The notes beneath the pieces are model-generated. The model was not told the origin of the DNA. It was given only the letters and a program-made list of their open reading frames with translations, and searched no databases. Positions 1 through 6,389 of a stretch of DNA of 8,988 nucleotides are shown in pieces. The stretch's first letter is position 1, and every line of letters begins with the position of its first letter. A program made the translations under genes and the position numbers. The DNA is from CAITQP01 sp964387965. GTDB taxonomy: Bacteria > Patescibacteriota > Minisyncoccia > Phycocordibacterales > UBA9973. The stretch is taken from the NCBI GenBank assembly GCA_964387965.1, contig CAYLXO010000023.1, positions 1 to 8,988 of the forward strand. The letters run 5' to 3'.

Positions 1-2564
1 GCACCTCCTCCGCCACCAGCTCCACCACCTCCAACACCCGCTGAAGAAAATGAAGTAGCAAAACTAGAACTAAAAGTTGAGGCAAAACTTGCTGGTGAAA
101 AACTTACCATACCAGCACCAGCATGTCCACCAATGTACACTGGATACAATCCGCCATGATACCAGAGAGGAGGTGGAACATTCATTCCATTAAATGCTTT
201 GGCCCATTTTTTCTCTATACCAAAAATCATTGCGTACGGAAGAAACTTCTCGAATGTTTCGGGGGTCAAATTTTGCATACGATACCGTTCTGCTGTCTCT
301 AAATACATTTTAAATCCAAGCCACTCTGCCTTCATGTTAAATCCTTCCGTGTTAAGACGAGGATTGCGGACACGCGCTATAATAATCCAAGCACTTATTG
401 CTCCAAATATGACAATGAGTACAACTTGAAGAATAAAACCGTGGAGATCAGACAGTACTCCTTCTTTTGAAAGAACCCCAAAAATACGAACTATAAAGTA
501 TGCCACAACGATTCCAGATGTCACCATAAATGTTTTCTTGGGAGCAATTGAATATGCTTTTGTGTCTTTTTGAAGCTCATGCATAACCTTGCTTCCAACG
601 TCAATCATACCCAAATAAACCGCTCGTTGCTTTTCTTTATTTTTTGCTACAAGCGCAGTTGAAAATGTTTCACCGGTGAATAAAACTTCGAGCAACCTAT
701 TTTCGTATTCTTTAAGATCGGTGGTCGGCTTGCCTGTTTTTGTTAGCACATAGTCTACTTTTTTTACGTTACTAAGTAACAGTAATACAACAATATCCCC
801 TGCTACAAACACAAAAATCATAAACCCAATGAATGCATTCGCATATAGGTTCGAATTTACAATTGCCCATGTAATAAAAATAATTGTTCCTGAAAGAAAA
901 ATTGCAAGCCAGATTTTGAGTTTTTTTCTTTTTTTTGTTCCAGTCTCGGTATCTTCAGTAATTGTAAGATACCCTCTACAGGCAAGATCAACAATGGTCG
1001 CAGGCCATGCTGAACTTGTCACACGCTCAGTCATAAGTACTTGGGCCATTGCAGGTGGAAGTGCTTGCGGAGGCTCATATATTGGAATGATAGTGAGCTT
1101 ACTCATTGGTCTTTTTTCTTTGAAATACCAAAAAAGAAATGAAAAAATAATTGAGAAGATGAGCAAAACTGTTCCTATGAGTGCTCCCCAATACGTACGA
1201 ATCATATCCTTGTAATATGCACTTTCATCTACTATTCCAAGGGGCCAACCTGGTGCAATAGTAACGGCTTCCCCCGGAGCAACACCTTCTGCAGTAAAGA
1301 AGAAAGTTTGATTATCAGGCATCGATTTTGAGACAGGAAAAGTACTGTTATTTCTGTATATAGAATAGTGTGGCTCTCCGAAAATTGGTTTTGGCAATAT
1401 AACCGTTGCTCCTATATGCGAAATTGGAGATGTGAAATTAGTCAAAAGATTCCAGTATAATTCGTGATGATCAGGCAAAAAACTAATAGCACCATGCAAC
1501 GTATATTTGAGCACCCACGTGTGGTTAGAATCTTTTTCATTGTAATACCACTCAATATTTTTTTCATTACCATTATTTACAATTGTATAATGCCCCCAAC
1601 TTTTGGGATCTGTCTTTTCAAGTTGTTTTCCGGAGTATTGGAACGGCATATTCGTCGCCTCATCAATTACACTTATATCAGTAATATCATCTACTTTATC
1701 TAAAGAAAGTGAACGCCACCCTTTGTGATACTCTCCTGTAAATGAAAAAGATTCTTTTTCGATTACATCAACCGTCGTGTCTTCGTTGATATAAAAAGTG
1801 AAATCTATAGCGGGATAATAATAACTACGTCCATCCTGTTCTGTCACACCTTGTGATTTATAACCTGTTGGTTGACCAACGTATACAGGAAGAACCAAAT
1901 CTTTATTTAATGTTGCACGAATATAAAAATCCCCTGACCCATCATGCAGAACAAACCCATTACGATTCCCGCCATAATTTTTTAGGCAAGGGACAAAAGT
2001 GCCAGTTGTTTTACATTCAAGGATATAAGAAGATCCTGATCCAGAATCCGAAGATGGAGGATAAAAATCAATTAGATTGATTGTTTCACCTTCATGTACA
2101 ATGCCATTTTTTGCAGAATAAAATGGGACTGCAAATTGTGCGTTCTCACCCACAACTCTATATGAAGGAACTCCCGAATAAGCAATAGTTATTGTATGCA
2201 AACCTGTCCATCCAGAAGTCTTAACTTTTATGATTTGTTCCGTTGGAGAATGTGATACTTCAATTTGTTTAGATGGAATAAGTACAGGGTTATGAGTTTT
2301 CGGATCATCATCATAAACATCAGGAGCTAAATCAGGAGAAAAAGTATCCATCCCTATACCACCAAGAGGTAAAAACCAATCGAACGTTGTTACAGGCGTT
2401 GTGCCAAAATCAATTGTAACGACCTGAGTAACGCTTACATGCCCTTTAGTTTCTCCGTATACATACCCTCCGTAAATTCCCTTAATATTCCATGGAGCTG
2501 CAAATGCATCTTGCGCAAAAAAAACCCCCAGAAAAATTAATATGTACAGTGCAAATTTTTTCAT
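1..2564 (-). CDS. DUF2207 family membrane protein with extra N-terminal domain, partial at 3' end
   Basis: An uninterrupted frame runs from the ATG at 2564-2562 to the left edge, giving 854 complete codons and no stop, so the C-terminus is cut off. Residues 1-22 form a signal peptide ending in AFA. Residues about 30-250 are an extra, probably extracellular region with two cysteines (C184, C193). The DUF2207 core starts near residue 253 (FYINEDTTVDVIEKESFSF, then GWRSL). Transmembrane segments are predicted at about 457-480, 551-569, 577-600, 681-698 and 709-730. Between the first two lies the cytoplasmic family motif VDLACRGYL (525-533). The tail at 843-854 is almost all glycine, as is typical at the very end of DUF2207 proteins, so little is probably missing. 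The start lies 17 nt after the lemA stop, so the two genes are likely co-transcribed. No Shine-Dalgarno sequence is visible. Family function is unknown; the family assignment is firm. Confidence 0.9.
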   Translation of the reverse strand, partial: MKKFALYILIFLGVFFAQDAFAAPWNIKGIYGGYVYGETKGHVSVTQVVTIDFGTTPVTTFDWFLPLGGIGMDTFSPDLAPDVYDDDPKTHNPVLIPSKQIEVSHSPTEQIIKVKTSGWTGLHTITIAYSGVPSYRVVGENAQFAVPFYSAKNGIVHEGETINLIDFYPPSSDSGSGSSYILECKTTGTFVPCLKNYGGNRNGFVLHDGSGDFYIRATLNKDLVLPVYVGQPTGYKSQGVTEQDGRSYYYPAIDFTFYINEDTTVDVIEKESFSFTGEYHKGWRSLSLDKVDDITDISVIDEATNMPFQYSGKQLEKTDPKSWGHYTIVNNGNEKNIEWYYNEKDSNHTWVLKYTLHGAISFLPDHHELYWNLLTNFTSPISHIGATVILPKPIFGEPHYSIYRNNSTFPVSKSMPDNQTFFFTAEGVAPGEAVTIAPGWPLGIVDESAYYKDMIRTYWGALIGTVLLIFSIIFSFLFWYFKEKRPMSKLTIIPIYEPPQALPPAMAQVLMTERVTSSAWPATIVDLACRGYLTITEDTETGTKKRKKLKIWLAIFLSGTIIFITWAIVNSNLYANAFIGFMIFVFVAGDIVVLLLLSNVKKVDYVLTKTGKPTTDLKEYENRLLEVLFTGETFSTALVAKNKEKQRAVYLGMIDVGSKVMHELQKDTKAYSIAPKKTFMVTSGIVVAYFIVRIFGVLSKEGVLSDLHGFILQVVLIVIFGAISAWIIIARVRNPRLNTEGFNMKAEWLGFKMYLETAERYRMQNLTPETFEKFLPYAMIFGIEKKWAKAFNGMNVPPPLWYHGGLYPVYIGGHAGAGMVSFSPASFASTFSSSFATSFSSAGVGGGGAGGGGG

Positions 2565-2581
2565 GGGGATTTTTTATAAGA

Positions 2582-3133
2582 TTAAAACTTAACTTCGACA
2601 GGGTTCTGAGCTGCGTCGTTGTCGCCAAGATCAAAGAAGCTCATCTTTGCAAAATTAAACATTTTAGCAATAAGATTGCTTGGAAATGACTCAATCTTTG
2701 TGTTCAAGTCGCGAACCATTCCATTGTAGAATCTGCGTGAAGACTGAATCTTGTTTTCGGTATCAGAAAGTTCACGCTGAAGTTCAAGGAAGTTTGCATT
2801 CGCCTTAAGGTCTGGGTACGCTTCTGCGATTGCAAAAACCGACTTAAGAGCACCAGTGAGCATATTTTCTGCTTGCGCATGTTCGGCTGTTGCCCCGTGT
2901 CCTTGCATTGCAGCTGTTCGAGCTGCTGTGACTTTTTCAAAAGCAGTAGATTCATGTGAAGCGTAACCTTTGACAGTGTTTACAAGATTGGGAATCAAAT
3001 CATATCGACGCTTAAGCTGAACCTCGATATCTGCCCACCCTTCTTGAGCACGATTGCGAAGTGATACAAAACCGTTGTATGAAGCGACAAACCATATAAC
3101 AATAACCGCTAAAATAATTCCAAATATCATCAT
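2582..3133 (-). CDS. lemA: LemA family protein
   Basis: A 183-residue protein, the normal length for LemA. One membrane helix (about residues 3-18) is followed by a long helical domain. LemA hallmarks are present in order: W33, the segment QLKRRYDLIPNLVNTVKGYA (39-58), YPDLKANANFLELQ (106-119), the ENKIQSSRRFYNGMVRDLN stretch (126-144), and FPSNLIA (150-156) followed by a C-terminal FF. The protein is thought to sit in the membrane by its N-terminus with a helical bundle outside; its molecular role is not known. It is followed after 17 nt by a DUF2207 protein, a pairing found in many bacteria, which suggests a joint membrane function. Two consecutive ATGs (3133 and 3130) could both serve as start; no Shine-Dalgarno motif favours either. 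A candidate promoter lies upstream at 3192-3200. Confidence 0.95.
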   Translation of the reverse strand: MMIFGIILAVIVIWFVASYNGFVSLRNRAQEGWADIEVQLKRRYDLIPNLVNTVKGYASHESTAFEKVTAARTAAMQGHGATAEHAQAENMLTGALKSVFAIAEAYPDLKANANFLELQRELSDTENKIQSSRRFYNGMVRDLNTKIESFPSNLIAKMFNFAKMSFFDLGDNDAAQNPVEVKF

Positions 3134-3191
3134 AAAATTAGTGATTGACTAGTAGTAAGTAATTAGTAGAAAGACCAATTCAACTAAAAGT

Positions 3192-3200
3192 AGTATACCA
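3192..3200 (-). promoter_or_regulatory. Candidate extended -10 promoter of lemA-DUF2207
   Basis: On the minus strand the sequence TGGTATACT occurs here: a TG dinucleotide, one base, then TATACT, which fits an extended -10 element. It lies just downstream of the secF terminator stem, where a new promoter for lemA is needed. No good -35 box stands at 16-18 bases upstream, which extended -10 promoters can tolerate. The predicted start near 3185 would give a leader of about 50 nt. Sequence match only. Confidence 0.4.
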
Positions 3201-3201
3201 T

Positions 3202-3238
3202 AAAATCAAAACTCGGGATTTCCCCGAGTTTTGATTTT
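3202..3238 (-). terminator. Rho-independent terminator after secDF
   Basis: A perfect 16-bp inverted repeat (3202-3217 with 3223-3238) encloses a 5-nt loop. The top of the stem is GC-rich (CTCGGG with CCCGAG) and the base is A/T, so on the minus strand the descending arm ends in TTTT. The stem begins directly beside the secF stop codon (3241-3239), so it very likely ends the secD-secF transcript. On the plus strand the stem is followed by a run of six T (3235-3240), so it could also stop transcription from the other side, though no plus-strand gene is seen. Confidence 0.85.
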
Positions 3239-4159
3239 TTACTTCTTTTTTCCTTTGTTTTTAGCCTCTTTTCGTGACTGCCAGCTTTCTGTGAGCACAA
3301 GAAGTGGTGAGGCAACGAAGATACTTGAGTAGGTTCCAAAGAACATACCTACGATAAGTACGAGAGCAAAGTTTTTTGTAGTAACAGGTCCAAAGAAGAA
3401 CAATGCGAGGAGCACAATAATAACAGTGAGAGATGTATTGATTGATCGAACAAATGTCTGACTCAAACTCTTACCAACTGTTTCAGAAAATGTTGGCGCG
3501 ATATGGTTCTTAAGATTTTCGCGTACACGGTCAAACACAACAATCGTGTCAGAAACTGAAATTCCGAGCACTGTAAGAATCGCAACAACGAAGAGCGTAT
3601 CAACTTCTGCACCGTGGAAGTGTCCAAGAAGTGCAAATACACCTGCTGGAATTGCTACATCGTGTACGAGTGTCGCAACTGCAATGAGTCCATACTTCCA
3701 TGAAGACACAGGGCGTGACACACTACGGAATGCAAACGCGATATATAGCACGATAGCAATACCAACGATAACAATTGATGTGATTGCCTTCTGCTTAAGC
3801 TCGTGTCCAACTGATGGACCAATAGATGTAAAGCTCTTTTGTGTAAGTGGATATTTTTCTCCAAGTGAAAGTGCTTTTACAAGTGCTGTACGTTCATCGT
3901 CACCAAGTGGTTTTGACTTAATTGAGAGTCCTGCGTCCCCTACTTGCTGAACAACTGCATCAGAAATGCCTGCAGACGTAAGTACTGGAGTTACAAGTGA
4001 AGTATCTGGGCGAGTGTTTGTGTATGACACTTCAAGCAATGTTCCACCCTTAAAATCGATACCGAGCTTAAGACCATAAATTGCAACTGAAATGATTGAA
4101 CCGAGAACGATAACCGCAGAAATTGCGAGAAAAACAAATTTGTTTTTGATGATAAACAT
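3239..4159 (-). CDS. secF: Protein translocase subunit SecF
   Basis: A 306-residue SecF, close to the usual length. With SecD it forms the membrane complex that uses the ion gradient to pull preproteins out of the SecYEG channel on the outer side. The first helix (about 8-29) is followed by the family signature GIDFKGG (33-39), a small extracellular domain to about residue 120, and five further membrane helices. The putative ion-path residues D204 (in ISVSDTIVVFDRVREN) and R238 (in SQTFVRSINTSLT) are both present, as is the late motif YSSIFVASPLL (277-287). The C-terminus is a short lysine-rich tail. The gene starts 3 nt after the secD stop, so the pair is one operon and translation may be coupled. 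There is no clear Shine-Dalgarno site; an AGGA in the end of secD is about 15 nt away, too far to be convincing. Confidence 0.97.
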   Translation of the reverse strand: MFIIKNKFVFLAISAVIVLGSIISVAIYGLKLGIDFKGGTLLEVSYTNTRPDTSLVTPVLTSAGISDAVVQQVGDAGLSIKSKPLGDDERTALVKALSLGEKYPLTQKSFTSIGPSVGHELKQKAITSIVIVGIAIVLYIAFAFRSVSRPVSSWKYGLIAVATLVHDVAIPAGVFALLGHFHGAEVDTLFVVAILTVLGISVSDTIVVFDRVRENLKNHIAPTFSETVGKSLSQTFVRSINTSLTVIIVLLALFFFGPVTTKNFALVLIVGMFFGTYSSIFVASPLLVLTESWQSRKEAKNKGKKK

Positions 4160-4162
4160 ATA

Positions 4163-5608
4163 TTACTTCGTGTGTCCTGTCTTAGCTTTTGCCGACGTAA
4201 ATCCTGATCCGAACAAAAATGCTGTAACTGAAGTATTTTCAGTTGTCGAAATTGCTCGCAAGAACAAACGACTAATCAAGATTGCTGAAATCATTGAAAC
4301 CAAGATACCGAGGATAAGCGTAATCGCAAATCCGCGAACGAATGACGCGCCGAATACGAAGAAGAGAATGAGCGCTGTAATGATACTTGAGAAGTTTGAG
4401 TCACGGATAGGAAGCCATGCGCGTGAAAATCCAGCATTGATAGCATCGAGTACTGTGCGTCCAGAACGAAGCTCTTCTTTGATACGTTCGAAGATAAGCA
4501 CGTTTGCGTCCACAGCAACACCAATCGAGATAATAAATCCTCCAATCGCTGCAGATGAAAGTGTAACGTGCATGAGCTTAAAGACTGTAAGTGTAATCGC
4601 AACATAGATAGAAAGTGCAATCACTGCAATGAGTCCTGGCAAGCGGTACCATAGAATCAAGAAAAGAGCGACAAAGAGAAATCCAATGATTCCCGCCTGG
4701 AGTCCTGCGTGCATAGCTGATGCTCCGAGAGATGGACCAATGAGTTCACTTGATACGAGTTTGATTGGCACTGGAAGTGCACCGTAGCGAAGTGAGTCAG
4801 AAAGTGCCTTTGCATCTTTTGGCGTAAAGTTACCGTTGATAACAGCACTACCACCTGTAATTTCTTCCTGAATTGTTGGCATTGAAATTGGTTTGCCATC
4901 AAGGAAAATTGCGAGAGTTTTACCAACATTATTTTTTGTAATGTCAGCAAAAAGTTTTGCACCTTCATCGTTGAATTTGAGAGAGACGTGTGGAGCGCCT
5001 GTGTTTGGATCAAATTCAATTGTTGCTGTACTCAAGTAACGTCCAGTGAGTCCTGTTCCTTTGAAATCTGCATATGGATCAATTGCACCCAAATCAACCT
5101 TACCGTCTTTTCCAACAGTGATTGTTTTTGGTTCTGTACCTGCTGTAGCTTTGTCATCCTTCAACTTAAATTCAAGTGTTGGTGTTTGACCAATTGTACT
5201 TACTGCCTGAGATACATCTGTAACTCCTGGGAGGTCAACAATGAGCTGTTCGCTGTTGCTTGCTCCGATTCCCCCTTCCTTTACCTGTACGAGTGGTTCG
5301 AGAACTCCAAGCACACCTGATACTGCCTTTCCGTTTACACGAGCTTCAACGATGTCTCGAAGCACCTGCATTGATGATGAAACATCTTTCGACTGAATTC
5401 CTGAAACATCTGCTTCGTATACGAGATGAGTTCCACCAGAAAGATCGAGGCCAAGCTTAAATGGCATCTGATGTTTCTCGAAGAAATTGGTAAGAAAATG
5501 AGGACGTGCTGGAGCATGTCCGCCAACCGGTTCTGATTTATAAACAAAGTAGCCGAGCGCAAGGCCAAACACGAGAACAAGTAGCGCTAATATTCTTTTT
5601 TTCCACAT
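4163..5608 (-). CDS. secD: Protein translocase subunit SecD
   Basis: A 481-residue SecD, shorter than the 615-residue E. coli protein but normal for compact genomes. Order of parts: first membrane helix (about 4-22); the signature LGLDLSGGTHLVYE (52-65); the large extracellular P1 region, including QLIVDLPGV (121-129) and GRYLSTATIEFD (189-200), up to about residue 290; then five membrane helices between about 302 and 450. The ion-path aspartate is D367 in the motif GVAVDANVLIFERIKEEL. Other conserved pieces are RDSNFSSIITA (402-412) and RGFAITLILG (425-434). The loop before the D367 helix reads TLSSAAIGG rather than the common TLTLPGIAG. It is separate from secF, not fused. Its start is 46 nt after the end of the PAP2 gene, with a terminator and a candidate promoter in between, so secDF is probably an independent transcript. 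Confidence 0.97.
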   Translation of the reverse strand: MWKKRILALLVLVFGLALGYFVYKSEPVGGHAPARPHFLTNFFEKHQMPFKLGLDLSGGTHLVYEADVSGIQSKDVSSSMQVLRDIVEARVNGKAVSGVLGVLEPLVQVKEGGIGASNSEQLIVDLPGVTDVSQAVSTIGQTPTLEFKLKDDKATAGTEPKTITVGKDGKVDLGAIDPYADFKGTGLTGRYLSTATIEFDPNTGAPHVSLKFNDEGAKLFADITKNNVGKTLAIFLDGKPISMPTIQEEITGGSAVINGNFTPKDAKALSDSLRYGALPVPIKLVSSELIGPSLGASAMHAGLQAGIIGFLFVALFLILWYRLPGLIAVIALSIYVAITLTVFKLMHVTLSSAAIGGFIISIGVAVDANVLIFERIKEELRSGRTVLDAINAGFSRAWLPIRDSNFSSIITALILFFVFGASFVRGFAITLILGILVSMISAILISRLFLRAISTTENTSVTAFLFGSGFTSAKAKTGHTK

Positions 5609-5620
5609 AATAATAGCGTT

Positions 5621-5648
5621 ATTCTACAGAAAAAGACGGGTTTTGCAA
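5621..5648 (-). promoter_or_regulatory. Candidate secDF promoter inside the PAP2 terminator region
   Basis: On the minus strand TTGCAA (5648-5643) and TAGAAT (5626-5621) are 16 nt apart and resemble -35 and -10 boxes (4 of 6 and 5 of 6 matches to the TTGACA and TATAAT consensus). The -35 lies in the loop of the upstream terminator and the -10 just after its T-tract. Transcription should start about 7 nt downstream, near 5614, only a few bases before the secD ATG at 5608, so the mRNA would be nearly leaderless. Prediction by eye only. Confidence 0.45.
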
Positions 5649-5656
5649 CCCGTCTT
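5630..5656 (-). terminator. Rho-independent terminator after the PAP2 gene
   Basis: A perfect 10-bp stem (5656-5647 with 5642-5633 in minus-strand order) has a 4-nt GCAA loop and GC-rich middle (GACGGG with CCCGTC). On the minus strand it is followed by a T-tract at 5634-5630. The stem base overlaps the last two bases of the PAP2 stop codon (5657-5655). It separates the PAP2 transcript from secDF. Confidence 0.85.
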
Positions 5657-6215
5657 ATTCGACCCTATTTCTCGCATTTTTTACCCTAAATATATGGGTG
5701 ATGACGTAGGCAACAACAAAACCGAGCAAATACCCGCCTAAAATATCAAGTGGTGTATGTACCCCGACAAGTACTCGGGCTGTACCGATAACAAGCGCCC
5801 CTACCCCAAAAACATACCCCGCACGCTTATGCATAAAATAGAGAGATACGGCAATAGCCATAAAGGTAGTAGCATGACTCGAAGGAAAACTATAACCAGT
5901 TTCGTATATCAAACTATGTAAGTCTGGGTTTATGACAAAAGGACGAAGAACGCCAAAATAATTTTTGAATACAATACTTGAAAGATACGCTCCTCCCCCT
6001 GTAAGCACAAGAATGTACATCTCCTCCGTTTTTTCACGAAGAGAACGTGCAATTTGTCGTGGTGTTTTTCGTGGAGTGCGATGAAATGCAATATAAAAAA
6101 GCGCGATAAGAATTGTAAATGTTCCGAGCGCGTTTGCACAAAAAATAATTGCCGTCGAAAGAGGTGGTGTAACAGTATTTATAAAATGGGCTGGCATCTG
6201 AGAAAGCAAATTCAT
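5655..6215 (-). CDS. PAP2-family membrane lipid phosphatase
   Basis: A 186-residue integral membrane protein of the type 2 phosphatidic acid phosphatase superfamily. The three catalytic blocks are visible: KNYFGVLRP (K84, R91), YSFPSSHAT (S112-S113-H114), and ARVLVGVHTPLDILGG (R147, H153, D157). H114 and H153 are the expected proton donor and phosphate-binding nucleophile. The third block has Ala146 where the consensus usually has Ser. Helices are predicted at about 22-44, 67-84, 114-128, 132-150 and 158-176. Short members like this include undecaprenyl diphosphate phosphatases (BcrC type) and phosphatidylglycerophosphate phosphatases; motifs cannot tell these apart. A rodA gene about 0.8 kb upstream makes carrier-lipid recycling attractive but unproven. 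A TATTAT (6227-6222) six bases before the ATG could be a -10 box for a leaderless mRNA, but its -35 is poor. No Shine-Dalgarno site is seen. A second in-frame Met at residue 7 could be an alternative start. Confidence 0.92.
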   Translation of the reverse strand: MNLLSQMPAHFINTVTPPLSTAIIFCANALGTFTILIALFYIAFHRTPRKTPRQIARSLREKTEEMYILVLTGGGAYLSSIVFKNYFGVLRPFVINPDLHSLIYETGYSFPSSHATTFMAIAVSLYFMHKRAGYVFGVGALVIGTARVLVGVHTPLDILGGYLLGFVVAYVITHIFRVKNARNRVE

Positions 6216-6245
6216 ATATTCATAATAACTGAATTACGATAATTT

Positions 6246-6258
6246 AGAAACAGTTTCT
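6246..6258. repeat. 13-nt palindrome upstream of the PAP2 gene
   Basis: The sequence AGAAACAGTTTCT is a perfect palindrome of two 6-nt arms around one central base. It lies about 30-43 nt before the PAP2 start, where a -35 region or operator would sit if the mRNA begins near 6216. It might be a regulator site, but it is A/T-rich and short and may be chance. Confidence 0.3.
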
Positions 6259-6264
6259 TGTATC

Positions 6265-6389
6265 AGATAAGCTACAAAATAAATGCAGTACTAGGAGAAG
6301 GTTTGTTTTGCGACGGAGGCGTACTTAAACGTACGTTGACGGAGAAAAATAAATCTTCGACAACGTAATGCGTTATTTTTAGCTTATCT
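6265..6389. repeat. Fold-back element: long imperfect inverted repeat with two internal hairpins
   Basis: The outer arms pair over 21 bp: 6265-6274 with 6380-6389, 6276-6280 with 6375-6379, and 6282-6287 with 6369-6374, with single-base bulges at 6275 and 6281. Inside, 6333-6345 pairs with 6354-6366 (12 of 13 positions, one A-A mismatch, 8-nt loop AAAATAAA). A weaker 5-bp stem links 6287-6291 with 6321-6325, competing for base 6287. CGTAC-TTAAAC-GTACG (6320-6335) is an alternative hairpin. The heptamer GACGGAG occurs twice (6312-6318, 6338-6344). The folD stop codon lies in the outer arm. The two wobble pairs (6284-6372 and 6342-6357) are G-U when read on the plus strand and A-C on the minus strand. 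It could be a mobile palindromic repeat, a structured RNA or an unusual 3' structure of folD. The pairing is seen directly; its function is unknown. Confidence 0.6.

Noticed and set aside
1..60. Repeat-like GGT/GGA tract (CCACC on the plus strand) as a microsatellite or CRISPR-like repeat
   Set aside because: It encodes the glycine-rich tail typical of DUF2207 proteins and has no regular unit with spacers.
829..1215. 128-codon open frame on the plus strand
   Set aside because: It lies wholly inside the DUF2207 gene on the other strand and has no recognisable domain; a shadow frame.
2704..2955. 83-codon minus-strand frame inside lemA
   Set aside because: It overlaps lemA in another frame, while lemA matches its family along its full length.
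4092..4607. 171-codon open frame on the plus strand
   Set aside because: It is antisense to secD and the start of secF, which are certain genes; its composition mirrors their codons and it shows no family motif.
6216..6383. Small gene or tRNA in the folD-PAP2 spacer
   Set aside because: No open frame of useful length with a start, and no tRNA cloverleaf with TTCGA-type T-loop in the right place (the TTCGA at 6357 lies in a hairpin arm, not a 7-nt loop).
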